From the NCBI GenBank assembly GCA_902776845.1, contig CACYRM010000024.1:1-39638 (forward strand): a stretch of 39,638 bases of DNA, in the 5' to 3' direction. The position numbers and the translations under genes were made by a program. This document shows positions 23,441 to 32,369 of the stretch, piece after piece. The DNA comes from Oscillospiraceae bacterium. GTDB lineage: Bacteria; Bacillota; Clostridia; Saccharofermentanales; Saccharofermentanaceae. The notes under the pieces are model-generated. The model did no database searches. It was not told the DNA's origin and saw nothing but the letters and a program-made list of their open reading frames with translations. Position 1 is the first letter of the stretch, and the number at the start of each line of letters is the position of its first letter.

Positions 23441-25894
23441 TTAATCATCCTCTTCATCATGATTATCAGGCGGCAGCGCATCCGTACTTCCGACATCTGC
23501 GGATCCGTCATCCTGTTCTGTGCTTTCCAAAGTAACATAGATGATCTCTCCCGCTTTTACGATCGATCCCGATGTTACGCTCTGCGCAACACATACTCCC
23601 TTAATATCGCTGTCACTGTCTATCTTGCAGTTGAGATTCATCTTAAGGCATGCCTCTATGCATTCTATCGCGGACATTCCGGTCATGTTGGGTACTCTTG
23701 TTGTAAGCATCTGGTCTTCGGTTATTCCGTCCGGATAGAGAACAACAACACCGGTTTTATAAAGCGTATGGTAGAAGTCAGGATATGTTCTCATGATTAT
23801 CGTGTCAGGTGTCATATCCATCGTTCCGTAAAGCGTTGACAGACCGTTGACGGAGATCCTTGAAGCTGCCTGTGATGCCGGCAGTCCGTCAACTTCCTGT
23901 ACATACCACTCTTTGAGGAGCTGGGCGTATTCCTCCTCGGTAAGCCTTCTCTCAACACCCATATACGAGAGCGTGCCTTCTACTATTTTCGCTGCGGTCG
24001 AAGCGGCAGAAGAAGAGCCTACGGCATGGTCTCTCGGCTTGTTGATAACAACAAGGACCGCTATCTTCGGATCGTATGAAGGCGCATAGCATGAGAACGA
24101 AAGAACGTGAGCACCCTTAAGTTCACCTACGTCGATCGTTGATGTTGATGTCTTTCCCGCTACAGAATAACCCGCAACCTTACCTGCGGAACCGGTACCG
24201 TCGGATACAACGCCTTCCATCAGCACTCTTACACGCTTACATGTATCTTCCGAGAATACAGTACGGACAACTTCAGGCTCGATCTCATCAATGATGTTTC
24301 CTTCAGGATCGGTGATATATTTTACGATGTGCGGAACAAGAAGATCGCCGCCGTTGATAATAGCGCAGTAAGAAGTGATCAGCTGTATCGGGGTTACCGT
24401 GGAAGACTCGCCGTATGCAAGAACCGCCATATCGACCGAGGTCGGTTCACTGTGGAAGATGCCCTTTCCCTCCGCAGGGAGATCTATTCCGGTCTTGTCA
24501 TAGAATCCGAGCATTCTTACATACGAATAATATTTTGTAAGACCTATCCTGTATGCGAGCTGGGTAAAGACAGGGTTGCAGGAATTGTGGAATGCATCCT
24601 CCAAAGATTCCGTACCGTGGTTATATCCTCCGGATTTCTGGAGCCAGCATGAGATCGTATGCTGTGACGAGATTGCGATCGGCGCATCACTGAACATCTC
24701 ATCTTCCCTTGCGAGGTTTTCCTCAAAAGCCATACATGTGGTAAGGGATTTAAATGTTGAACCCGGCTCATATGTATCCGAAACGCATCTGTTACGCCAG
24801 GCGTTTGCCATTACATATTGGACCCGGTCATCCGCGCTCATAAGGTCCCACTCATTTAGACTGGTTCCGAAAGGCATCGCATAAGGATCATTACAGTCAT
24901 AATTAGGAAGTGATACCATCGCATATACCGCGCCCGTGTACGGGTTCATTACTATTGCGCATACGCCGTCGATCGGATCGTATTTCTCGTATGCCTCCTT
25001 GGCTGCTTCCTCCGCAATTCTCTGAATGCTGATATCGATATTGGTTACAATGTTATTGCCGTCAGATACGTCTATGGAAGTCGCGTCAGAATACGGAAGC
25101 ACGCCGCCGGTGATCTCATCCGTCTCTGAATACCTGTATCCGTCTTCTCCGGACAGAACGTCATTGTAATAAGCCTCCAGACCATACAGACCGTTAAGGC
25201 TCACACCGTCATTTCTTGCGTAACCGATAACCTGTGATGCCAGAGAACCGTAATTGTAGTAGCGCTGGGGAACGGCAACAAATCCGAATCCTTTGACCTT
25301 GTTATCTTTGAGAAACTTATCAAATTCATCCTTTGTTTCCTGCGGGACATTCTTTACAACGTCGCAGCCCGCAACATCGTTTCTCTTATCATTCTTGTCC
25401 GTGACATCAACAGGCAGGATCGAATCGATCTTCTCGTAAGAAACTCCGAGGATCGATACAACACCCTGCATTATCTCTTCTCTCGTAAGGATCGTGGAAG
25501 TGACCATCTTGGGTGAACAGATTACCGTAAAATCGTATGTGTTTGATGCGAGCGGAACGAGATTGGAATCGTAGATCATTCCCCTGTTCGCGCTGTATGT
25601 CATAAGTGTCCACTGTTCGTCCGCAGCTGCTCTCGCGTACTTTTCGTAATCGGTCACGGTGGTGCGGTACAGATTGTAGATCAGATAGAAAGAATATGCG
25701 AAAACCGATGTGGCGACGACCGCGATCCAAAACTTGGCAAAGAAAGAAGACCAGGCATGTTTTTTCACCTTATCCTTTGTCTCTCCAACGTTTTCCGGAG
25801 CAGACTTGGAAGGCTCACTCTCCTGCGGTTCCTTATTGATCAGCGGAGCTCCGTTCAGGGGCTTCTTCTTTTTACTTATCGGGATTTGCTGCAT
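23441..25894 (-). CDS. Class B penicillin-binding protein with PASTA domain (FtsI/SpoVD-like)
   Basis: This transpeptidase crosslinks septal peptidoglycan with FtsW. With the start at the ATG 25892-25894 it has 817 residues. A basic cytoplasmic tail (SKKKKPLNG) leads to a membrane segment at about 51-74. The dimerisation domain is followed by the transpeptidase domain with Ser379-T-F-Lys382, Ser438-C-Asn440 and Lys581-T-S583, the last in place of the textbook KTG. One PASTA domain (about 735-795) precedes an acidic tail. An ATG at 25934-25936 would add 14 residues and overlap ftsL by 65 nt. The nearer ATG overlaps by 23 nt. No strong ribosome site marks either, so the start is uncertain. Confidence 0.9.
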   Translation of the reverse strand: MQQIPISKKKKPLNGAPLINKEPQESEPSKSAPENVGETKDKVKKHAWSSFFAKFWIAVVATSVFAYSFYLIYNLYRTTVTDYEKYARAAADEQWTLMTYSANRGMIYDSNLVPLASNTYDFTVICSPKMVTSTILTREEIMQGVVSILGVSYEKIDSILPVDVTDKNDKRNDVAGCDVVKNVPQETKDEFDKFLKDNKVKGFGFVAVPQRYYNYGSLASQVIGYARNDGVSLNGLYGLEAYYNDVLSGEDGYRYSETDEITGGVLPYSDATSIDVSDGNNIVTNIDISIQRIAEEAAKEAYEKYDPIDGVCAIVMNPYTGAVYAMVSLPNYDCNDPYAMPFGTSLNEWDLMSADDRVQYVMANAWRNRCVSDTYEPGSTFKSLTTCMAFEENLAREDEMFSDAPIAISSQHTISCWLQKSGGYNHGTESLEDAFHNSCNPVFTQLAYRIGLTKYYSYVRMLGFYDKTGIDLPAEGKGIFHSEPTSVDMAVLAYGESSTVTPIQLITSYCAIINGGDLLVPHIVKYITDPEGNIIDEIEPEVVRTVFSEDTCKRVRVLMEGVVSDGTGSAGKVAGYSVAGKTSTSTIDVGELKGAHVLSFSCYAPSYDPKIAVLVVINKPRDHAVGSSSAASTAAKIVEGTLSYMGVERRLTEEEYAQLLKEWYVQEVDGLPASQAASRISVNGLSTLYGTMDMTPDTIIMRTYPDFYHTLYKTGVVVLYPDGITEDQMLTTRVPNMTGMSAIECIEACLKMNLNCKIDSDSDIKGVCVAQSVTSGSIVKAGEIIYVTLESTEQDDGSADVGSTDALPPDNHDEEDD

Positions 25895-26549
25895 AGTAAT
25901 CAGCCAGAGCATCTTTGGAATCGTTGAACGCTTCATCGCTGATTCCGTCTGAATTATAGTTTGCTCTTGTCTTTAACGAATCGGTATTGGGAACAGGAAG
26001 ATTAATTACCTGGTTCTGGTTCGGATCCTGCATGCCGAGCGCGATAGCCTGGGCGCGTATAACGTCCATGTCGGCGATTCCGTTCGCATTTTCTTCCGCA
26101 TTTACGATCTCTCTTTTGGCCGTGTTTATCTGGTCCTTAAGATTTGAATTATCTCTCGCAAGCTCGGAAACCTCTGTCTGGGGATAGAGCAGCAGCATTA
26201 CGAAGAATCCCAGGAGTATTACAAGAATGATCGAGAATATCGTCTCGAAAAGCTTTCTTCTTGTAAGTTTCCTTGTCTTCTTCCGGTTCTCCATCTTTAA
26301 CTGTGCATCCTCATGTTCCATTACATATCTGACAGATCTTTCATGAACATCTTCATAGGATACAAGTGTCGGGTTTTCCTCTATGATCAGAGGCTGATCC
26401 TCTATCAAAAGGGTGGAATCAGAGAGCACTTCCCCGTTTTTATAAACGAGATTTGTCTTTCCGGCAGACAGCACTTCGTTAAGCGCCTCATCTTCCGCGC
26501 CTACATCGAAGCTATTTATCTTTCTTTTCGATGCTGTCTTAATTGCCAT
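25872..26549 (-). CDS. ftsL: FtsL-like cell division protein (septum formation initiator type)
   Basis: This 225-residue bitopic protein has a hydrophilic N-terminal half, a basic stretch (KKTRKLTRRKL) and one membrane segment at about 101-122. A leucine/asparagine-rich coiled coil follows (ELARDNSNLKDQINTAKREI), then the ADMDVIRAQAIALGM segment typical of FtsL/DivIC proteins. Sequence identity in this family is low, so the name rests on architecture and on its place between rsmH and the class B PBP gene. The roughly 100-residue cytoplasmic tail is longer than in model FtsL proteins. Confidence 0.8.
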   Translation of the reverse strand: MAIKTASKRKINSFDVGAEDEALNEVLSAGKTNLVYKNGEVLSDSTLLIEDQPLIIEENPTLVSYEDVHERSVRYVMEHEDAQLKMENRKKTRKLTRRKLFETIFSIILVILLGFFVMLLLYPQTEVSELARDNSNLKDQINTAKREIVNAEENANGIADMDVIRAQAIALGMQDPNQNQVINLPVPNTDSLKTRANYNSDGISDEAFNDSKDALADYYAANPDK

Positions 26550-26570
26550 TACTCTGTTCTCATCCTGTTA

Positions 26571-27539
26571 TCAGTTATATTGTTCGTTATCGTTCCTCTC
26601 GAACACTCTGAGTTTTGAACTTCTCGCTCTCGGATTGATCTCTATCTCCTCATCTGTCGGTTCGATAGGCTTCTTGGTTATTACCGTTCCTAGCGATTTC
26701 TTTCCGCAAACGCATACCGGGAAATCCCTGGGACAAGTGCACGGGCTCTCGGCCGTTCTGAAAGATTCCTTGACGATCCTGTCCTCCAGCGAATGGAAGG
26801 AGATTACCGCAAACCTTCCGCCGGGTTTAAGCTTCCTTATTCCGTCATTGAGCAGTGCTTCAAGACCGTCAAGCTCATGGTTTACCTCGATCCTGATAGC
26901 CTGGAAACATCTCTTTGCGGGATGCTGATCCTCACCTCTGCCATGACCGGGCATATATTCTTTAATTGCGGCAGCAAGTTCAGTCGTTCTTGTAAACGGC
27001 TTGGTTCTGCGTCTTTCGACAATACCGTCCGCGATCCTTCCGGCATGATGTTCTTCGCCGTATTCCCTGAATATCCTCTCGAGATCGTCTCTTGAGTATC
27101 TGTTTACGACTTCCGCAGCAGTAAGCCACTCATCGGCATCCATGCGCATATCAAGAGGACCGTTCTTCATGTATGAGAAGCCTCTCTCCGCAGTATCAAG
27201 CTGATATGATGAAACGCCGAGGTCTGCCATGATACCGTCGACTTTGCCTATCTTAAGGCTGCGGATGATGTCATCGATATCTTTATAGTCAGACTTGACG
27301 GGCATCCAGTCGATCCCCGCGAAAGCTTCTCTGCGTTCCATGCAGGCTGCAAGCGCAGCGCCGTCTTTATCTATGGATACAAGGATCCCCTTGCCCTTCA
27401 TTCTTCTTGCTATCTCTGCACTGTGACTTCCTCCGCCTGCGGTACAGTCAACATAGATGCCGCCCGGTCTGACGTTCAGAGCATCGACCGTCGGATAGAG
27501 TAGTACGGGAATATGTTCAAAATCAGAGGCCTTCAACAT
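26571..27539 (-). CDS. rsmH: 16S rRNA (cytosine1402-N4)-methyltransferase RsmH (MraW)
   Basis: This 322-residue methyltransferase has the family opening HIPVLLYPTVDAL, the SAM loop DCTAGGGSHSAEIA and MADLGVSSYQLD. The C-terminal signature VISFHSLEDRIVK is also intact. It methylates C1402 of 16S rRNA. The ATG (27537-27539) overlaps mraZ by 17 nt and has GGAG 10 nt upstream. The order mraZ-rsmH-ftsL is the classic start of a dcw cluster. Confidence 0.96.
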   Translation of the reverse strand: MLKASDFEHIPVLLYPTVDALNVRPGGIYVDCTAGGGSHSAEIARRMKGKGILVSIDKDGAALAACMERREAFAGIDWMPVKSDYKDIDDIIRSLKIGKVDGIMADLGVSSYQLDTAERGFSYMKNGPLDMRMDADEWLTAAEVVNRYSRDDLERIFREYGEEHHAGRIADGIVERRRTKPFTRTTELAAAIKEYMPGHGRGEDQHPAKRCFQAIRIEVNHELDGLEALLNDGIRKLKPGGRFAVISFHSLEDRIVKESFRTAESPCTCPRDFPVCVCGKKSLGTVITKKPIEPTDEEIEINPRARSSKLRVFERNDNEQYN

Positions 27540-27954
27540 AATACTTTGTCTCCAATCCTTCTATGCCGCTTAAGTTGTGATCCTCATTGTCATAGAATTC
27601 CTTCGTGCAGATATCCAGTTTGCCGTCATCATTAAAAACACAGATCTCGTCACCGGGCTTAGCTCCGATCCTGTCCCAAAGCTCGCTGTTAACAGAGATA
27701 CGGCCCTGGGAATCAACCGTTACTTCGCAGGCCTCACCGATGATGGCTCTCTTGATCTTACGGACATTTGAATCCATCACATTGAGTTTTGCGAACTGTG
27801 TCTTTACAACATTCTCAAAATGAGCCTTTGAGTAAACGCAGAGATAACCGGTATCGAGACTGTTGGTAACAACAACCTCTTCGCCGATCGCTTCTTTCTG
27901 CTTTGAAGGGATAAAGAACCTTCCCTTCGCGTCTACCTTCTTAATGTCTCTCAT
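27523..27954 (-). CDS. mraZ: Transcriptional regulator MraZ
   Basis: This 143-residue protein has two SpoVT-AbrB-like repeats: VDAKGRFFIPSKQKEAIG in the first and VDSQGRISVNSELWDRIG in the second. MraZ forms rings that bind the operon's own leader and repress or tune the dcw genes. The N-terminus is a few residues shorter than in most homologues (MRDIKKVDAKGR), and no in-frame start codon was found just upstream. The ribosome site is weak. Confidence 0.94.
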   Translation of the reverse strand: MRDIKKVDAKGRFFIPSKQKEAIGEEVVVTNSLDTGYLCVYSKAHFENVVKTQFAKLNVMDSNVRKIKRAIIGEACEVTVDSQGRISVNSELWDRIGAKPGDEICVFNDDGKLDICTKEFYDNEDHNLSGIEGLETKYYVEGL

Positions 27955-28012
27955 TCTGAGTCTCTTAAAACTTGAATTTGTGGTAAAGTGAGGATCGCGG
28001 CCCTTAATTCAG

Positions 28013-28059
28013 CCACTTTCCTCCACCAGAGCGGGAAATATCTCCCCAAATCACCACAC
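28013..28059 (-). promoter_or_regulatory. Candidate MraZ-binding repeats in the mraZ leader
   Basis: The minus-strand leader just after the predicted transcription start carries several G-rich TGG boxes: GTGTGG (28054-28059), TTTGGGG (28044-28050), CTGGTGG (28023-28029) and AAAGTGG (28013-28019). MraZ of other bacteria binds clustered TGGG-like direct repeats in this position. The spacing here is not perfectly regular, so the call is tentative. Confidence 0.35.
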
Positions 28060-28065
28060 AACTGT

Positions 28066-28094
28066 ATTCTATTCGTAACTTTCTTTTAATGCAA
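28066..28094 (-). promoter_or_regulatory. Promoter of the mraZ (dcw) operon
   Basis: On the minus strand TTGCAT (28089-28094) and TAGAAT (28066-28071) are 17 nt apart. Transcription should start near 28059, about 105 nt before mraZ. The 427-base gap between mraZ and rodA (27955-28381) holds this promoter, the TGG boxes, a terminator at 28201-28222 and possibly another at the rodA stop. No gene is supported in it. Confidence 0.8.
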
Positions 28095-28200
28095 GGGGAA
28101 TTTTAGTAATTTTCCGGAAATTTGTTAAATATTTTTTCCAAAGCGAAAACCCATGAAAAATGCTCATGGTTACAGGGATATTATTTCTCGAAAAGGCATA

Positions 28201-28222
28201 GAAAAAGCCTGCAAATACAGGC
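28201..28222 (-). terminator. Intrinsic terminator between rodA and the mraZ promoter
   Basis: On the minus strand GCCTG (28218-28222) pairs with CAGGC (28207-28211) around a 6-nt loop, followed immediately by TTTTTC. The stem is short but GC-rich. It separates the lgt-rodA transcript from the dcw promoter. Confidence 0.6.
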
Positions 28223-28365
28223 AATGGAAGCTTTTTGAACCTGTTTCGCGATAAGCTCGAAGGCAATGCGTAATAATCCCGGCGGTTCTCACGGCTCACA
28301 CCATGATATCTGCCCTGATTTCCGCTTCTGACAGGTTGTCTGAGTTTTCGAAATTACGGAATCTA

Positions 28366-28391
28366 CAAAAACGGCCACGTGTCAGGCGTTT
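28366..28391 (-). terminator. Possible terminator overlapping the rodA stop codon
   Basis: AACGCC at the end of rodA can pair with GG-CGTT beyond the stop, with one bulged C, and is followed by TTTTTG on the minus strand. It is less regular than the terminator 150 nt further on. Confidence 0.35.
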
Positions 28392-29512
28392 CTGGACATG
28401 GAAATATTCAGGATGATGCCGAATGCAAGATAATTGATCAGCATGGCAGAACCGCCGAGACTGATAAACGGCAAAGGGATTCCGGTGATCGGGAGAAGAC
28501 CTACGGCCATCCCCATATTCTCGATATAGTGGAAAGCGAAATAAGCGGCAAGGCCCGTAAGTGCATACGAGGCGGAAGCCGACTTCGGCAGGATCTTTGC
28601 CGCAACAAAGAGGCATCTGCAAAGGAAAAAGAAAGCGAGAATGATAACCGCCGTCGTTCCGATAAATCCCATGTGCTCGGAAATGGCGGCAAAGATAAAG
28701 TCACTTTCCTTAACCGGTACGGTCGTTAAGATACCCGTATGGTTGCCCGTAAGACCGCCTGAAGCGATAGCAGCTTTTGACTGCATCAGATTGTACTCGG
28801 ATCTCGGGTCAGAACCCTGGAAAACAAGCGAGAGGATCCTGTCTTTCTGATAAGGCTTCAGATAGAAGGTCCATACCGCGGGAATAACGATAACGATAAA
28901 TGATGAGAAAGCCAGCAAAAAGTATCTGTATCTGACGCCCCATGCAAACAGCATACATACAAAAGTAAAAGCGATAACCATCGCAGTACCGAAGTCGGGC
29001 TGCGTAAGGATAAGCAGCATCGGAGGAGCATAGACCGCAGCCATTATACCGAAGCCCTTAAGTAAGGAATATTCCTTCTTGTGCATCGCTTCAAAGATAT
29101 CGGCAGCGACAACGATAAGACCTATCTTCGCAAGCTCCGAAGGCTGGAAGTTACCGATAACCGGAAGATTAAGCCAGGAATCCGCGCCCCAGGAAGCTGC
29201 AAGTGAATATCCGTCGATCGGAACCAGGATCAGGAGAAATAACGAGACTGCATAGATAAGACGGCCGACGACTCTTAACAGATGCTCATCGAGAAGACTT
29301 ATTATCAGCGCGCCGATGATACCGCCTACAGTCGCCACTATCTGCCTGTAGTAGTTTCCCGGATATGCGGCGTAGCCTTTTGACAATACCTTCTGAAGGA
29401 CATAAAGACCGATTATCGTCATTGCCAGAACCGGCACGACAAGATAATAGTCAACGGTCTTAAGGCCGTTTCTCCCGCGAAGTTTTACAACGCCGGAACC
29501 AGCATTATCCAT
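28382..29512 (-). CDS. rodA: SEDS rod-shape glycosyltransferase RodA
   Basis: This 376-residue polytopic membrane protein is the second SEDS enzyme in the window. It shows LNLPVIGNFQPSELAKIG, LTQPDFGTAMV, VKESDFIFAAISEHMG with the likely catalytic Asp, and LPFISLGGSAMLINYL. RodA polymerises lateral-wall glycan with class B PBPs of the elongasome. It keeps the QPD motif that the FtsW here lacks. Its ATG overlaps the lgt stop (TAATG). Confidence 0.92.
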   Translation of the reverse strand: MDNAGSGVVKLRGRNGLKTVDYYLVVPVLAMTIIGLYVLQKVLSKGYAAYPGNYYRQIVATVGGIIGALIISLLDEHLLRVVGRLIYAVSLFLLILVPIDGYSLAASWGADSWLNLPVIGNFQPSELAKIGLIVVAADIFEAMHKKEYSLLKGFGIMAAVYAPPMLLILTQPDFGTAMVIAFTFVCMLFAWGVRYRYFLLAFSSFIVIVIPAVWTFYLKPYQKDRILSLVFQGSDPRSEYNLMQSKAAIASGGLTGNHTGILTTVPVKESDFIFAAISEHMGFIGTTAVIILAFFFLCRCLFVAAKILPKSASASYALTGLAAYFAFHYIENMGMAVGLLPITGIPLPFISLGGSAMLINYLAFGIILNISMSRNA

Positions 29513-30405
29513 TACTTCTTCTTTCCTGCTCCCGCAGAAGCCTCAGCATAAAGTTTTTCAGGGAAACCCTTCTTCTCAAACTTTTTACTTCTCGCAAATG
29601 CAATGTAAATAAGAGCTGCAACCACGAATACGAGCGACAGGAGCTGTGAGATCCTGATGCTGGTATGACCGAGATAGAGTGAATCGGTCCTGAGACCTTC
29701 TATGAAGAATCTTGCAGTTCCGTAAAGAACGAAATAAACGCATGATGTCTCGAAAGGGACCTTCGAATGTTTTCTGACATAAAGAAGAACAAAGAAGATT
29801 GCGAGATCGGCAAGCGACTCATAGAGGAATGTGGGATGGACCGGCATAGTGGAGACCAGTGTCGGGCATGTGCTCTTCAGATAACTCTCGATCGTGGAGC
29901 TGGTCATTCCCCAGGGAAGATTGGTGGTAGTGCCGAAGCACTCCTGGTTAAAGAAATTACCCCATCTTCCGATTGCCTGTCCTAAAGGAAGATAAACAAC
30001 GCAGTAATCGGCAAGTTCCCTGAAAGGTATCTTTCTTATATAACACATTGCGAATCCGCCGATAAAAACAAGTATAACGCCGCCGTAGATAGCAAGTCCG
30101 CCGGATCTGAGATCAAATATGGCTTTAAGATCCTTGCTGTAGTAATCCCAGTTGCATGCGACAAAATAAGCTCTGGCACCGATGATAGCGCAGGGAATGA
30201 TCATGAGGATCGTATCATATACAAGTCCTTCGGGGAAATTCAGTTTCTTGGCCTGCTTTACGGCAAGGACTACGCTTAACACGATTGCCAAAGCGATCAG
30301 AAGACCGTACCAGTATACTTCGATGCTTCCAATCCTGAAAGCAACAGGATTAACATTCAGGACCCAGCCGAGTCCGGGAAACTTAACTTCTACGTAATTT
30401 ATCAT
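29512..30405 (-). CDS. lgt: Prolipoprotein diacylglyceryl transferase Lgt
   Basis: This 297-residue multi-pass membrane enzyme moves diacylglycerol from phosphatidylglycerol to the lipobox cysteine of prolipoproteins. Motifs include VYWYGLLIALAIV, DLRSGGLAIYGGVI and the signature GRWGNFFNQECFG with its essential Arg. The ribosome site is AGGATAAGG. The 97-nt gap to ribF holds only short hairpins (GGGC-ATAAA-GCCC) ahead of a TTCTTTTT run, a weak terminator candidate. Confidence 0.95.
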   Translation of the reverse strand: MINYVEVKFPGLGWVLNVNPVAFRIGSIEVYWYGLLIALAIVLSVVLAVKQAKKLNFPEGLVYDTILMIIPCAIIGARAYFVACNWDYYSKDLKAIFDLRSGGLAIYGGVILVFIGGFAMCYIRKIPFRELADYCVVYLPLGQAIGRWGNFFNQECFGTTTNLPWGMTSSTIESYLKSTCPTLVSTMPVHPTFLYESLADLAIFFVLLYVRKHSKVPFETSCVYFVLYGTARFFIEGLRTDSLYLGHTSIRISQLLSLVFVVAALIYIAFARSKKFEKKGFPEKLYAEASAGAGKKK

Positions 30406-30502
30406 TTTTCCTTATCCTCCCTGCCCTTCAAAAGGGTCAGTAAATCTTTGATATATTACCACAAAAAGAATCATATGGGCTTTATGCCCGTCATTTCACG
30501 GT

Positions 30503-31435
30503 CTAAATGAGGTTTTTGATATAATCCCGCGCCTGTTTCTTGTTGTTTTCCACCGCTTTGATCAGTTCGTCTTTACTCTTGTACTGTTCTTCGGGTCTTA
30601 AGAAATGCATCAGTTCAACGGTAAACTTTGCTCCGTATATATCCTCATCGAAATCAAAGATATATGTCTCGGCCACATCATTTACCGCATCCTCAAGAGT
30701 AGGTCTCCGGCCGATATTCGTGACCCCGTACAATACCCTGTGTCCCAAAAGGACACGTGAGACATAAACGCCTCTCCGGACAACATATTTATCATCAGGA
30801 ATATTGATATTCGCCGTCGGGAATCCCATGGTCCTTCCGAGCATCTTGCCATGAACACAGTAACCGGAATATGAGTAGTATCTTCCGCCGCAAAGATCTT
30901 TGGCAAGATCAGCATCGCCTTTGCCCAGAGCCTGGCGGAGCCATGTGGTGGATATCTTTTTCCCGGTGCCTTCAAGCAGTCTGTCATTTACGACTATCAC
31001 GCGGATATCATTTGCTTTGGCGAACTCCCTGATCATATTGACATCGCCCTTTGCGTCTTTGCCGAACCGGTAATCATTACCCATAACGATAGTATCCGCA
31101 ACAGCCCGGTACAGAATGATATCCGTAAGATACTGCTCAGGCTCCATGTTCTTTACGGCATCGAAATCCAGCACCAGCAGTTCCTCCGCGCCGAGGTTTC
31201 CAACGATTCCGAGTCTCTCTTCATCCGTATATAAAGACCTGGAATCCGTTTTGATCAGATTTTTAAACGTCTGGACAGTTGAAGTAAGGCCGTCCCTTTC
31301 TGCTGTCGCGACCGTCTTTTTTATAATGTCCATATGGCCCTGATGTATCCCGTCGAAAAGGCCGAGCGCTATCACTCTTCCCTTTGTCCCGAGCGGGAGA
31401 TCATTAAGGCTGAATGTGTTGCATACTTTAATCAT
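30503..31435 (-). CDS. ribF: Bifunctional riboflavin kinase/FAD synthetase RibF
   Basis: This 310-residue enzyme makes FMN and then FAD. The N-terminal nucleotidyltransferase half has GLFDGIHQGHMDIIKK and GNDYRFGKDAKGD. The C-terminal riboflavin kinase half has GFPTANINIPDDKYVVRRG and GRRPTLED. It overlaps truB by 8 nt and is the last gene of the ribosome-maturation operon. Confidence 0.95.
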   Translation of the reverse strand: MIKVCNTFSLNDLPLGTKGRVIALGLFDGIHQGHMDIIKKTVATAERDGLTSTVQTFKNLIKTDSRSLYTDEERLGIVGNLGAEELLVLDFDAVKNMEPEQYLTDIILYRAVADTIVMGNDYRFGKDAKGDVNMIREFAKANDIRVIVVNDRLLEGTGKKISTTWLRQALGKGDADLAKDLCGGRYYSYSGYCVHGKMLGRTMGFPTANINIPDDKYVVRRGVYVSRVLLGHRVLYGVTNIGRRPTLEDAVNDVAETYIFDFDEDIYGAKFTVELMHFLRPEEQYKSKDELIKAVENNKKQARDYIKNLI

Positions 31436-32369
31436 TAGCGTAAAGCCTTTCGATACGCATTATAAGCGAACCCTTTTCCTCGGAAGGATAAACGACAGCT
31501 ATCAGTTTTCCTTCAAATGTGGTCCTGTAATAGATCCTTGAATCACCGCTTAACTCTACCGGGAACGGAAACGCTATCTTTCTTCCGAACATAATGTCTT
31601 TCGCCTGTTTTGGATCAAGCTTTATCTCCGGAAGAAAACTGATGGTCTCGGAGGCATCCCTTACGAATGAGAAATCACCCTCTCCAGCCATCTTTTCCAG
31701 CTGTTCGGGTGTATATGCGTCCTTAACATTGAACTGTCCGTTCACGGTCCTTCTCAAAGATTCGGCATACGCACCGTAACCTGTAACAGCGCCAAGATCA
31801 GAGCAGATGGTCCTGATATATGTTCCCTTTGAACACATGCAGTCAAAATCAACCGCAAATCCCTTTTCGCGTTTTTCGATCCCGGTAACACCGAGCGAAT
31901 AGATATTGACAGGCACAGGCTTAAGGTCAGGCATCTCGCCTTTCCGCGCGAGCTCATAGGCTTTCCTGCCGTCGATTTTCTTTGCGGAATATGCGGGCGG
32001 GAGCTGTTCTTTTGTCGCCTTCACCTTCTCCATGGCATAACGGATCATTTCGTAGTCAGAGTTTTCGAGCGACTCAATATCAGATGCGGAAGGATAATTC
32101 TCCGAGATGATCTCACCGGTCTTATCCATCGTATCCGTCCCGGCACCGAAAACACATTTGCAGGAATAACCCTTGTCGAATCCCTCGCAGAATCTTAAGT
32201 ACTTCAGACCCTTTCCGGCAAACACCGGCAGGAGGCCCGTGGCAAAAGGATCCAATGTTCCGAGATGGCCCACTTTGCGCGTGCCCAAAAGTCCGCCGAT
32301 AAAGCGGTCAGTCTTAAAGGATGTCCATCCTTCAGGCTTGTCTACGAGGATAAATCCGTCCTGAATCAT
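31428..32369 (-). CDS. truB: tRNA pseudouridine55 synthase TruB
   Basis: This 313-residue enzyme isomerises U55 in the T loop of tRNAs. The N-terminal VDKPEGWTSF and KVGHLGTLDPFATGLLPV with the catalytic Asp are unmistakable, followed by PPAYSAKKIDGRKAYELAR. A C-terminal PUA-like region ends the protein. It overlaps nrnA by 4 nt upstream and ribF by 8 nt downstream. Confidence 0.96.
   Translation of the reverse strand: MIQDGFILVDKPEGWTSFKTDRFIGGLLGTRKVGHLGTLDPFATGLLPVFAGKGLKYLRFCEGFDKGYSCKCVFGAGTDTMDKTGEIISENYPSASDIESLENSDYEMIRYAMEKVKATKEQLPPAYSAKKIDGRKAYELARKGEMPDLKPVPVNIYSLGVTGIEKREKGFAVDFDCMCSKGTYIRTICSDLGAVTGYGAYAESLRRTVNGQFNVKDAYTPEQLEKMAGEGDFSFVRDASETISFLPEIKLDPKQAKDIMFGRKIAFPFPVELSGDSRIYYRTTFEGKLIAVVYPSEEKGSLIMRIERLYAND

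Noticed and set aside
28069-28299. 76-codon minus-strand reading frame between rodA and mraZ
   Set aside because: It covers the intrinsic terminator at 28201-28222 and ends inside the dcw promoter. It has no good ribosome site and no recognisable domain, so it is most likely chance.
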